A stretch of DNA of 64,000 bases from CALJFL01 sp039964455 (GTDB lineage Bacteria; Pseudomonadota; Gammaproteobacteria; Pseudomonadales; Halieaceae): contig JBDVXK010000012.1 of NCBI GenBank assembly GCA_039964455.1, positions 434,001 to 498,000 of the forward strand, read 5' to 3'. The position numbers and the translations under genes were made by a program. The stretch's first letter is position 1; each line of letters begins with the position of its first letter. Positions 7,812 through 15,972 of this stretch are shown in pieces. The notes under the pieces were generated by a model. That model did not search any database and was not told the origin of the DNA. It worked only from the letters and a program-made list of their open reading frames with translations.

Positions 7812-8290
7812 TCACGAAAATTACTGAATTGCAGCGGTGCGCCAAAATCGCCCTCACGCAGCAGCGCAATTACTTGCTGCAGGTCATCACGTTTTTTTCC
7901 GTTAACCCGCACCTGATCACCCTGTATCTGCGCCTGCACCTTTAACTTCGCATCCTTGATACTTTTAACAATGGACTTGCACTGGGGACTATCCAGGCCG
8001 TGCTTGAGCTGCACGTTTTCTTTGACTTGCTTGCCTGTGGTGACCATGTCGCTGACATCCATGGCGCCTGGGTCTATCTTGCACTTGACCAGCGCAGCAC
8101 GCAGCATGTCCTCCATCTGCGTCACCTGAAACTCGGCTTCAGCAGTTATGACTACGGTGCGCTCTTCGCGATTAAATGAGGCATCAACGCCCTTGAAGTC
8201 GAAGCGGTTTGCCACAACCCGCCCGGCCTGATCCACAGCATTGGTCAGTTCGTGCAGGTCCACTTCCGAAACAACATCGAATGATGGCAT
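7808..8290 (-). CDS. yajQ: YajQ-family nucleotide-binding protein
   Basis: A 160-residue protein typical of YajQ. It begins MPSFDVVSEVDLHELTNAVD, continues with NRFDFKG and ends with QVIALLREGDFGAPLQFSNFRD. The family has two ferredoxin-like domains. Members have been reported to bind cyclic di-GMP in Xanthomonas and Pseudomonas and to bind nucleotides or tRNA in E. coli. It is monocistronic here, convergent with the thiamine operon and divergent from panE. Confidence 0.94.
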   Translation of the reverse strand: MPSFDVVSEVDLHELTNAVDQAGRVVANRFDFKGVDASFNREERTVVITAEAEFQVTQMEDMLRAALVKCKIDPGAMDVSDMVTTGKQVKENVQLKHGLDSPQCKSIVKSIKDAKLKVQAQIQGDQVRVNGKKRDDLQQVIALLREGDFGAPLQFSNFRD

Positions 8291-8332
8291 AGTGGCATTC
8301 CAGTCCGGTCAAACATCAGGACGCCCATAGTA

Positions 8333-9244
8333 ATGGCAGCTTCCACTTTAACCAAGACCCACGATTCGCGGCGCTGGCATGTGCTTGGCGCAGGCTCAAT
8401 CGGGTCACTGTTTGCGGCCTATCTGCAACGCGCGAACACGCCAGTAAGCCTGTTGCCTAGGCAGTTAACCGATAGTGGTCAACGGACTATCGACAAGGGC
8501 CCGGTTAGCGGGCAATACAGCTTTGATATCTCCTTGCCCTCAGAAACTGACCCCATCAATTTTTTGTTGGTGACGACCAAGGCTTACGATGTCTATGCCG
8601 CACTACAGTCCATACAGCATAGGCTGCAGCCAGAGAGTGCGATTATTTTGCTGGTAAATGGCATGGGCTTTCAGGCAGAGCTGGCGGCACTAAACCAGCC
8701 AGGCAAGATATATTTTGCGACAACGACTGAGGGCGCATTCAGAAGTGATACCAATAACCTGACCCATGCCGGTAGCGGCGTCACCAGAGTCGGCTGTCAG
8801 GGAGAACCACCAACAGAGTGGTTTGCGGACTGGCCAAACGCCATACCAAACTGTCAATGGGACGACGATATAGACGCTGCTTTGTGGCTGAAGCTGGCGA
8901 TTAACTGTGCCATTAATCCACTTACTGCCCTGGAAAACTGCCTTAATGGCGAGCTGGGCGAATCTCCTGAACTGCGCGACAGGGTAGCCACACTGTGTGC
9001 TGAGATTGCAACCGTCGCCCAAGCCGCTGGTCATCAGGCTGTGGCCAAGGGACTTCAACAGCAGGTGTTCGAGGTAATTCGTGGCACCTCGAACAATCGC
9101 TCGTCCATGTTGCAGGACCATAGCGCAGGTCGTCGAACGGAAATTGATTATCTGACGGGCTACCTCGTTAAGCTTGCAGAAACGCTGGAAATAGCGGTTC
9201 CCGAAAATCGACAATTACTGCTGGAGATCAAAGCACATGAGTGA
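8333..9244 (+). CDS. panE: 2-dehydropantoate 2-reductase
   Basis: This enzyme reduces ketopantoate to pantoate with NADPH in pantothenate and CoA synthesis. The 303-residue protein has the nucleotide-binding GAGSIG (19-24), K83 in VTTKAYD, and the catalytic segment KLAINCAINPLTAL with K187, N191 and N195 (equivalents of E. coli K176, N180 and N184). Length and layout match PanE/ApbA. Its stop overlaps the start of the next gene by 8 bases, so the two are coupled. More distant PanE paralogues exist in many genomes, so the physiological substrate is very likely but not certain. Confidence 0.87.
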   Translation: MAASTLTKTHDSRRWHVLGAGSIGSLFAAYLQRANTPVSLLPRQLTDSGQRTIDKGPVSGQYSFDISLPSETDPINFLLVTTKAYDVYAALQSIQHRLQPESAIILLVNGMGFQAELAALNQPGKIYFATTTEGAFRSDTNNLTHAGSGVTRVGCQGEPPTEWFADWPNAIPNCQWDDDIDAALWLKLAINCAINPLTALENCLNGELGESPELRDRVATLCAEIATVAQAAGHQAVAKGLQQQVFEVIRGTSNNRSSMLQDHSAGRRTEIDYLTGYLVKLAETLEIAVPENRQLLLEIKAHE

Positions 9245-9896
9245 AGCACTTTTAACCGGTAGCCTAGCAGGCCCCATCGCACTGGCCTGCATTGCAATAC
9301 CGGCACTGGTGGTGAGTGACTTCCGTGGGTTTCGCGCAGGCCGGCTGCTGTTCAAACCCCTGGCGGCGTTGGCTTTTATCTGGCTGGCCATTACCTTGAA
9401 TGCTACAGACAGTCTCTACGGACAGTGGTTACTTGCAGGGTTGTTCTTCTGCCTGCTGGGAGACCTGCTACTGATGCCCGACCACAGCGGTAGCTTTCTC
9501 GCCGGCCTGCTTGCATTCCTGATCGGCCATCTACTTTATGTGGTGGCATTTGTGCAGCTGGGTAATGCCTGGAATTTGATGCTCTTAACTGGCGTGCCGG
9601 CACTGCTGCTACTGGTGCTGTCTACACGCTGGCTAATGCCGCATGTTCAACCAGAGATGAAACTGCCAGTGCGCAGTTACATCGTCGTCATCACAGGCAT
9701 GTTGCTGGCCGCCGGCCTCACTGGCAACCAGCCCGCGGGCATTCTGGTGATCATAGGCGCCTGGGGTTTTGCCCTGTCTGACCTGGCCGTCGCGCGACAG
9801 CGCTTTGTGCAGCCGGGCCCACTTAATGGGTTGTGGGGAACACCGCTCTACTTTTTCTCACAAATGCTGCTTGCCGGCTCACTCGCACTGGTGTGA
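9237..9896 (+). CDS. YhhN/TMEM86-family integral membrane protein (lysoplasmalogenase-like)
   Basis: A 219-residue protein with about eight hydrophobic segments. The family-typical parts are FCLLGDLLLMPD, AFLIGHLLYVVAF, GAWGFALSDLAVARQRF and the C-terminal WGTPLYFFSQMLLAGSL. The conserved Asp and His in membrane segments (GD, GH, SD) fit the lysoplasmalogenase/TMEM86 group, which cleaves vinyl-ether lysolipids. Whether this bacterium has plasmalogens is unknown. It is translationally coupled to panE, with no obvious metabolic link. Confidence 0.8.
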   Translation: MSEALLTGSLAGPIALACIAIPALVVSDFRGFRAGRLLFKPLAALAFIWLAITLNATDSLYGQWLLAGLFFCLLGDLLLMPDHSGSFLAGLLAFLIGHLLYVVAFVQLGNAWNLMLLTGVPALLLLVLSTRWLMPHVQPEMKLPVRSYIVVITGMLLAAGLTGNQPAGILVIIGAWGFALSDLAVARQRFVQPGPLNGLWGTPLYFFSQMLLAGSLALV

Positions 9897-9900
9897 AGCG

Positions 9901-11310
9901 TCACCGGGCATACAGCGCCTCGGTCGAGCCCCGGATCACCTCACGCCACTGTGGCAACGCCTCACCTGACAACAATGTCGCCTGCTGATACCTGCGCTGC
10001 TGATCCTGCTCACGCGTTAAACCAAGCACACACAAATGTGCAGAACAGCGCAGCGAAATATCAATGCTTTCGTCCGGGCTTTTCGCAGGCGCAACATTCG
10101 CGGTAGACAAGGTTGTCCCGGGCCCAGAATTTTCAGGCGTAAAAATAAAGGCCATATCGATAGCCCTGGCCGCGGCCAGCACCTCTGCCTGTAGCCATAC
10201 GTCGTCCACTAATTCAGGCACTACACCTGGCTCAGCGATCTCGACAACAGCCTCATTGACTTGCACCTGCGTTGGGGACGACAACAACACACCCAGGCCT
10301 ATAGCCAGCGCGACCAACAAGCCAACACCGCCAGCTACCCGTATGCTCCAGAGGGGTAACAGAGAGCCCGAACGTGCATGACTGTCGCCGCCAAGCCCCT
10401 CGGCAGCTGCAGAGGCAATTTCTGCGATTGCAGTTTCTCGGCGAAACCAGGGACGTGCCTCATCAAGCAGGGTATTTCCCGCACCCATTGGTATGTTGCG
10501 ACGCACCGCGCGCACCACGCGCCTTACCTCCTGAGTGCTGCCCGGACGCTGGTCCGGTGAACGCTGGACTAGCGCATCAACCAGCTGTCGCAGATCACGG
10601 TCAATCAGCGAGCCATCAAGGGCGTGCGCCTGCAGTGGGCTCGCTGCACCATGCACCTGGTAAACCGCTGGGTCATCCGCTTCCATGTAAGGGTGTTTGC
10701 CACTGAGCATGCGATACAAGAGACAGCCAAGCGCAAACAGATCAGCGCGTACGTCCAAAGGTTCTCCGCGTAGCTGCTCTGGCGAAACAGCGCCAATGCT
10801 CCCGGCGCCTACCTCCTGTTTAGCACTACCGTCGCGCGATATACCGAAATCGGTAAGCTTTGCACGCCCCTCACGGGTAATCAGCACATTAGCGGCTTTC
10901 ACATCACCGTGGACCACCCCCCGCTGGCGGGCGGATGCCAAAGCAGAGGCAATATCAGAGGCAATCGAGAGGATGCTTGCCTGGGACAGTGTAGTGACCG
11001 CCAATAACTGTTCCAGATCACAACCCGGAACATACTCCATCACCAGCGCCACGTAGGGAGGCACCAGCACAACATCGTATATTTTTACCAGATGAGGATT
11101 GTCCAGGCTGGCGACTGTTCTGGCTTCATGGACAAGCTGCTTACGCAGTTTTCGAGAGTTCGGCCGGGTCAACAACTTGATCGCCACGCGTCGTCGCAGG
11201 CGATCGTCGTAACCCAGGTAAAGCGTGCCCTGCCCACCGCGCCTTATCAGTTGAATCAGTCTGTAGGGTCCGAGACGATCGCCTTCAAGGTCGAGGGCCA
11301 CAGCAGCCAT
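9901..11310 (-). CDS. Membrane-anchored Hanks-type Ser/Thr protein kinase
   Basis: A 469-residue protein with an N-terminal kinase domain (about 14-270): glycine loop RRGGQGTLYLG, K45 in VAIK, catalytic loop VVHGDVKAANVLI (134-136 is HGD rather than HRD), DFG 154-156, and APE-equivalent SPEQ. Lack of the Arg before the catalytic Asp puts it in the non-RD class. A membrane helix at about 319-345 is followed by about 120 residues, probably periplasmic, with a CSAHLC pair. The start shares one base with the stop of the FHA activator gene (TAATG), so the two are coupled. The kinase probably phosphorylates that protein or a partner read by its FHA domain (inference). Confidence 0.9.
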   Translation of the reverse strand: MAAVALDLEGDRLGPYRLIQLIRRGGQGTLYLGYDDRLRRRVAIKLLTRPNSRKLRKQLVHEARTVASLDNPHLVKIYDVVLVPPYVALVMEYVPGCDLEQLLAVTTLSQASILSIASDIASALASARQRGVVHGDVKAANVLITREGRAKLTDFGISRDGSAKQEVGAGSIGAVSPEQLRGEPLDVRADLFALGCLLYRMLSGKHPYMEADDPAVYQVHGAASPLQAHALDGSLIDRDLRQLVDALVQRSPDQRPGSTQEVRRVVRAVRRNIPMGAGNTLLDEARPWFRRETAIAEIASAAAEGLGGDSHARSGSLLPLWSIRVAGGVGLLVALAIGLGVLLSSPTQVQVNEAVVEIAEPGVVPELVDDVWLQAEVLAAARAIDMAFIFTPENSGPGTTLSTANVAPAKSPDESIDISLRCSAHLCVLGLTREQDQQRRYQQATLLSGEALPQWREVIRGSTEALYAR

Positions 11311-12977
11311 TAATCAGTGATCCGGGATTCCGTAGGATTGTCTTCTGAGAGTTGCTGCGCTGCGCGATCAGCTACCAAGACCGTATGCGAAGCGGCATCC
11401 AGAGGTGGGTTGACGGGTTCGCGCAGGCGTCCTCGCAAGGCTTTTGGCGAGACTTTTAACTGTTGCGCCGTGGCTGCCAGATCACCCGCGCACTGCTTCA
11501 TCGTTTCGAGTAATTCCGCCATGGGAATGTCCGCCGCCAATCGTAAGTCTTTTGATCGCTCGATATGCCGGTACACCGACTGACGCGACACCTGCAGCGT
11601 TCTTGCCACCTCTGCGACCTGATAATCCGCAGCCACCAGCGCCGCGTCCAACTCGGCCTCGCTGACCTCCACCACAGGCTTTGCATCGACATAAGCATGT
11701 TCTGCTTCCGGTGAAGCGGCTGTGAGGACCGCCAAAAATTCTGCGGGAACAGTTAAGGTGGTGTCACAGGCATACACCAATTGACGCAGTCGGTTGGCCA
11801 GTTCCCGAATGTTTCCAGGCCAGTGGTAAGCGAGCAGCAGGTGAAAAAGCTCCGCCCAAAGCGCTGTCTCCGTCGTCGGGCTATCGGGCTGTGGCAATAG
11901 CGCTTGCTTGCCCTGGCGCACACATACCTCTGACAGGAAAGCCCAGGCAAGCTCACCTATGTCCTCTCGATGGTCACGCAATGGCTTGAGACGAATTTCA
12001 CAGACGCCCAGTCGATGGCGCAGCGCGCCCTTGAAGCCACAGCTATCGGAGTCGATATCCGCATCGGTAGCGGATACGATCCTTACGTTGACCTTTTTCA
12101 CAGGACCACCAACGGGCTGTATTTCTCGCTGCTGCAATGCACGCAACAGTTGCGCCTGGATTTCGGCAGGCGTATCTCCCACCTCATCAAGAAACAGGGT
12201 GCCACCCTCGGCCTGTTCAAAATAGCCACGAGCCGCGCCCAGGGCGCCGGTATAAGCGCCCTTGGCATTGCCAAATAATAACGTTGGCGCAAGCCCGGCC
12301 GGAATAGCAGCCATATTCACCGCCACCAGTGCAGCACGCGCCCTTGGGCTTGCGGCATGAATCGCCTGGGCCACGAGCTCCTTACCCGTTCCCGTTTCGC
12401 CGAGAATCAGCACATCATCGTCAGCACCCGCAGCACGCAGGATCTGCGCACGCAGTGCCTCCATGTAATAGCTTTCGCCTACCATTTCACTAGCGACTGT
12501 CTCGCGCGGTACGGCTTTAACACCTGCGCTGGGAACCAGGGTATGACGCAACAGAAGTACCACGCCATGAGCAAGAAAAATACGAATGCCATCGCCTACA
12601 TCGGCAGCGGAAAATGTCCGCGGGCTTGCCAGTTCAGAACCGTTAACCCGGCAACGACACGACCCATTGTTGCGACTCAGCGTGACACCCCCGCCCATCA
12701 CGCGAATTGTCAGGGCCACACGACTGACATGGGGGTCGTTGAGCGCTCGACCAATTGCCTGAGTCTCATAGTCATGGCTAGCAAACAGGGGATGATGCCT
12801 GCCAAGCTGAACTCGCTCGTCAGCAACGGGCAATAAACTTCGCGCCCCGATAAGCGAAGAGTCTGGATGGTATACAACCGTCAAAACCAGCCGCCGCTTC
12901 GGTACAGCCCGCGATAAGCTGGTCAAGACAGACGGCAGTGTGGCCTCTTCAGGGGATTCAATCGACATAGCTGGCAA
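11310..12977 (-). CDS. FHA-domain sigma-54-dependent transcriptional activator
   Basis: A 555-residue enhancer-binding protein. Residues about 30-145 form an FHA phosphothreonine-binding domain (LGRHHP, DPHVSR, NNGS...VNG). The AAA+ domain has Walker A GETGTGKE (193-200), the sigma-54 contact loop GAYTGA (240-245), Walker B LFLDEVG and YHWPGNIREL. A Fis-type helix-turn-helix follows (440-475, VARTLQVSRQSVYRHI). A second, weaker helix-turn-helix-like segment (485-520, ATAQQLKVSPKALRGRL) may be a duplicate. The FHA domain presumably reads phosphorylation by the coupled kinase. Such pairs often control type VI secretion, but no secretion genes lie in this window. Targets are unknown. Confidence 0.9.
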   Translation of the reverse strand: MPAMSIESPEEATLPSVLTSLSRAVPKRRLVLTVVYHPDSSLIGARSLLPVADERVQLGRHHPLFASHDYETQAIGRALNDPHVSRVALTIRVMGGGVTLSRNNGSCRCRVNGSELASPRTFSAADVGDGIRIFLAHGVVLLLRHTLVPSAGVKAVPRETVASEMVGESYYMEALRAQILRAAGADDDVLILGETGTGKELVAQAIHAASPRARAALVAVNMAAIPAGLAPTLLFGNAKGAYTGALGAARGYFEQAEGGTLFLDEVGDTPAEIQAQLLRALQQREIQPVGGPVKKVNVRIVSATDADIDSDSCGFKGALRHRLGVCEIRLKPLRDHREDIGELAWAFLSEVCVRQGKQALLPQPDSPTTETALWAELFHLLLAYHWPGNIRELANRLRQLVYACDTTLTVPAEFLAVLTAASPEAEHAYVDAKPVVEVSEAELDAALVAADYQVAEVARTLQVSRQSVYRHIERSKDLRLAADIPMAELLETMKQCAGDLAATAQQLKVSPKALRGRLREPVNPPLDAASHTVLVADRAAQQLSEDNPTESRITD

Positions 12978-13077
12978 TCAAGGTCTAAGCACAAACGGGT
13001 ACCGCTTGATGAAGCCTAGCAGCTTATGGAGAAAACGCCCGCTAATGGGCGCAACTGATGAATAGTGAACTAGATGC

Positions 13078-13929
13078 TCAGAGCAGTAGTTCCAGCAGTG
13101 ACACAACGACCAGCCAGCAGGCTGAGCTGCGCACAAAGAGGCCGGCAAGCTCTTTGGTGTCCTCAGCCGCCGCGGCACCCAGGGTATTCTCTCCATCTGC
13201 GGCCATAGCGTTGGAATCGCCAACGGCGCTGCTGCTGACCGCTTGCAACAAGTCGCTTGCCGACATGCCAGACCCGGGAGCAGCTTTTGCCAACGCCTCC
13301 CGGCTGCCAACAAAGTCCCCGGCCAGCGAGAAGGTCAAGGCCAATGCCCGAGCCGGCAGCCAGTCTGCCACCGTCAGGCATACGCTTGCCTGCGCTGCAA
13401 AGTTACCTCTGCTTGCCATTTGCAAGAGCCTGTAGGCAAGAGCCGCTGCCGGGCCCAGCAACAAAAAATAGAAAATCACGCCGAACCAGCGCTGGTAGCC
13501 CTCGTAAACAAGCTCACCCGTTACCCTCTGATGCAGCGCCCGTGCATCTGGCACGTCCTCACTTTCATCGAGCCCGGGTAATTCATTCTTGAGGTATAAC
13601 CAGGCCGCTTCGAAATCACCGCTGACGCAATACGCCCGGTACCGCTCAATCAAAGTGGCAAAGTCACTGCGGCCAAAGGAATAAAGTAACAGCGCTGCAG
13701 CTGCGACTATCCAGAATAAACCGAATAAGAAGGGCTGAAGGGCATCCAAAACCAGAATAGCACCGGCTACAGGTACGGCTAGAAGCAGTGCAAATGCAGG
13801 CCAACCGCCAAGCCCCGAACCCAAAACCTTGCCTGTCCAATAGTTAAACCAGTTGTCGTGCCGGGATGCGTCGGGAATACCCCACACCTGCAGCAGGGTG
13901 ACAGCGATAATAAGCGCCAGGAAACTCAT
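13078..13929 (-). CDS. ampE: AmpE-like inner membrane regulatory protein
   Basis: A 283-residue membrane protein with an N-terminal helix, two further helices near 44-85, a cytoplasmic stretch, a helix pair near 148-167 and a C-terminal helix. The AmpE signature appears as LPGLDESEDV followed by RWFGVIFYFLLLGPAAALAYRL. In enterobacteria AmpE is encoded with AmpD and is linked to beta-lactamase regulation; its biochemical role is unclear. Its start overlaps the ampD stop by 4 bases (ATGA). About 100 bases separate it from the FHA activator gene downstream. Confidence 0.87.
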   Translation of the reverse strand: MSFLALIIAVTLLQVWGIPDASRHDNWFNYWTGKVLGSGLGGWPAFALLLAVPVAGAILVLDALQPFLFGLFWIVAAAALLLYSFGRSDFATLIERYRAYCVSGDFEAAWLYLKNELPGLDESEDVPDARALHQRVTGELVYEGYQRWFGVIFYFLLLGPAAALAYRLLQMASRGNFAAQASVCLTVADWLPARALALTFSLAGDFVGSREALAKAAPGSGMSASDLLQAVSSSAVGDSNAMAADGENTLGAAAAEDTKELAGLFVRSSACWLVVVSLLELLL

Positions 13930-14492
13930 TGGTTTTCCCCCTCGGTTGCCATTTCTGTCCGGAAGCGGCGCCAGTCAAACGCCTGCCCCGGATCAGTCTT
14001 GCGCCCAGGCGCTATATCACTGTGGCCTGCGATACGCTCGCCCGACAAACCCGCATAGGCGTCAATCAGCGCATTACTCACGCCAGCCAGTACACTGTAT
14101 TGTTCTGTACTGTAGGGTTCCTCGTCGGTCCCCTCCAGCTCCACACCAATACTGAAATCGTTACAGTTGTCCCTGCCATCATAGCAGGACTCGCCGGCAT
14201 GCCATGCCCGCTCATCAAAACTGACAAACTGTAGCAGCTCGCCATTGCGTCGAATCAAAAGATGGGCAGAAACCTCCAGCCCACGGATTTCTTCGAAGTA
14301 AGGGTGCTCGTCCCAGTTCAGGCAATTGGTGAACAGTTGTTCGATACAATTGCCGCTGTAATCGCCAGGTGGCAACGAGATATTGTGGACCACCAGTAAC
14401 TCTGGAACACATCCCGAGGGCCGTGGGCCATAGTTTGGCGAGGGAACGCGCCTTGCGCCAGACAACCAGCCCTGTTCGATCGAATAGTTCAT
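13926..14492 (-). CDS. ampD: 1,6-anhydro-N-acetylmuramyl-L-alanine amidase AmpD
   Basis: A cytoplasmic zinc amidase that removes the peptide from anhydro-muropeptides during peptidoglycan recycling, keeping AmpR-type inducers low. The 188-residue protein opens with GWLSGARRVPSPNYGPRP, the AmpD hallmark. The zinc ligands are H36 (VVHNISLPPG), H157 and D167 (GHSDIAPGRKTDPG). I use the ATG at 14492, preceded by AGAGG, because the protein then matches family length. The longer frame to 14540 would add 16 residues that lie across the likely promoter. Confidence 0.94.
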   Translation of the reverse strand: MNYSIEQGWLSGARRVPSPNYGPRPSGCVPELLVVHNISLPPGDYSGNCIEQLFTNCLNWDEHPYFEEIRGLEVSAHLLIRRNGELLQFVSFDERAWHAGESCYDGRDNCNDFSIGVELEGTDEEPYSTEQYSVLAGVSNALIDAYAGLSGERIAGHSDIAPGRKTDPGQAFDWRRFRTEMATEGENQ

Positions 14493-14510
14493 ATACGCCT
14501 CTTTGGCTTC

Positions 14511-14540
14511 ATCATAATCGACTGCAGGTGAGACTCTCAA
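14511..14540 (-). promoter_or_regulatory. Candidate promoter of ampD-ampE
   Basis: Reading on the minus strand, TTGAGA (14540-14535) is followed by an 18-bp spacer and TATGAT (14516-14511). The predicted start near 14505 leaves a very short leader before the AGAGG site, so the assignment is tentative. Confidence 0.38.
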
Positions 14541-14618
14541 TGAGACTTTTACGGGGCTGCACCGTGCGGGTGTCTGCTGCTACAATCCTCGGCCGACTGA
14601 TCACCACGAGAAAAACGC

Positions 14619-15467
14619 GTGCCAACAGAACCCAATGCAGCCCCGGACGCCAAGGTCATTGCCGACAATGTGCGCGCAGCACTAAGTGAAGACGTGGGTA
14701 GCGGTGATATCAGCGCCCAGCTGATCGCCGCCGATGCCAATGCTGCAGCAACAGTCATTACCCGCGAAGACGCTGTGCTGTGCGGCACCGCTTGGGCAAC
14801 GGCTGTTTTTTTTCAGGTGGACCCAGAAATCAGTATCAACTGGCTGGCAAAGGATGGCGACCGAATCGCCGCGGACCAAAAACTGCTACAGCTGAGCGGG
14901 CCCGCACGCGGGCTGCTCACCGGCGAGCGCGCGGCGCTGAACTTCCTGCAGTTATTGTCGGGAACCGCAACAAGCTGCCAGCGATATGCTGACCTGGTCG
15001 CAGACACAAAAGTGAGATTGCTCGACACCCGCAAAACCATTCCGGGCCTGCGCATCGCGCAAAAGTATGCAGTGACCTGTGGCGGCTGCTACAACCACAG
15101 GATAGGACTGTACGATGCCTTCCTGATCAAGGAAAACCACATCATGGCCTGCGGCGGAATCAGCGAGGCAGTGCAGGCAGCGCGTGCACTGGCACCGGGC
15201 AAGCCCGTGGAGGTGGAAGTTGAGTCTCTGGCCGAGCTAGACCAGGCGATAGCGGCACAGTGCGAACGGGTAATGCTGGATAACTTCTCGCTGGCCGATA
15301 TGCGCACCGCTGTGGAACGAGCTGGCGGCACACTGGAGCTGGAAGCCTCTGGCAACGTGACTAGTGAGACATTGCTTCCCATTGCAGAGACCGGCGTAGA
15401 CTTTATTTCAATTGGCGCCCTGACCAAAGACTGCAAGGCGCTGGACCTGTCCATGCGCCTGACCTAG
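14619..15467 (+). CDS. nadC: Nicotinate-nucleotide pyrophosphorylase (carboxylating)
   Basis: Converts quinolinate and PRPP to nicotinate mononucleotide in de novo NAD synthesis. The 282-residue protein shows the family core LLDTRKTIPGLR, QKYAVTCGG, NHRIGLYDAFLIKENHI and VEVEVESLAE, and the C-terminal VDFISIGALTK. One deviation is that the usual GGG before xNHR reads GGC here (C157). It begins with GTG at 14619, 126 bases from the divergent ampD start. A TACAAT at 14581-14586 could be its -10 element, but the -35 region is weak. It is convergent with rraA. Confidence 0.94.
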   Translation: MPTEPNAAPDAKVIADNVRAALSEDVGSGDISAQLIAADANAAATVITREDAVLCGTAWATAVFFQVDPEISINWLAKDGDRIAADQKLLQLSGPARGLLTGERAALNFLQLLSGTATSCQRYADLVADTKVRLLDTRKTIPGLRIAQKYAVTCGGCYNHRIGLYDAFLIKENHIMACGGISEAVQAARALAPGKPVEVEVESLAELDQAIAAQCERVMLDNFSLADMRTAVERAGGTLELEASGNVTSETLLPIAETGVDFISIGALTKDCKALDLSMRLT

Positions 15468-15486
15468 GCGCCGCCTACACCACTAT

Positions 15487-15963
15487 TCAGAGTAGCGCTT
15501 CACTGCTGACAAGCACGCCATTGTTATCGGCATAGATGTACTCCCCGGGCAGAATATCAACCCCGCCAAAACTCACGGGGATGTCGCGCTGGCCGACTCC
15601 CAGCTTTTCAGTCTTCACCGGAATCGTACCCAGCGCCTGAACACCAATCGCGGTAGCGCCTATTTCATCAACATCGCGAATCACGCCGAAGATAACCAGA
15701 CCAGCCCAGCCATTCTCGGCTGCCTGCTCCGCCAGCATATCGCCCAGAAGAGCCCTGCGCCGGGAGCCGCCGCCATCAACGACCAGTACGCGGCCCTCTC
15801 CGGGCTCGCCCACCGCCTTCTTGACCAGGGAATTGTCTTCATGGCACTTAATCGTTACGGCACTGCCACTGAAGGCCTTGACGCCGCCGTAGTTGCCAAA
15901 GGACAGTTCAATGGCACGAGCCTGCGGCGCGGCATCAGACAGATCGGGAGTGCTGAACGACAT
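15487..15963 (-). CDS. rraA: RraA-family protein (RNase E activity regulator or related aldolase fold)
   Basis: A 158-residue protein of the RraA fold: TPDLSDAAP at the start, VLVVDGGGSRRRALLGDMLAEQAA, GLVIFGVIRDVDEI and GVDILPGEYIYADNNGVLV. In E. coli RraA binds and inhibits RNase E. Relatives with a similar sequence are 4-hydroxy-4-methyl-2-oxoglutarate aldolases, so the role rests on the short, RraA-like length. A strong AGGAG site lies 8 nt before the ATG, overlapping the stop of the acyl-CoA dehydrogenase gene, so it is probably the second gene of that transcript. Confidence 0.87.
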   Translation of the reverse strand: MSFSTPDLSDAAPQARAIELSFGNYGGVKAFSGSAVTIKCHEDNSLVKKAVGEPGEGRVLVVDGGGSRRRALLGDMLAEQAAENGWAGLVIFGVIRDVDEIGATAIGVQALGTIPVKTEKLGVGQRDIPVSFGGVDILPGEYIYADNNGVLVSSEALL

Positions 15964-15972
15964 TGTGAGCTC

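Noticed and set aside
9901..12977. Type VI secretion locus suggested by the kinase and FHA activator
   Set aside because: No tss genes, VgrG, Hcp or ClpV occur in the window; only the regulatory pair is present.
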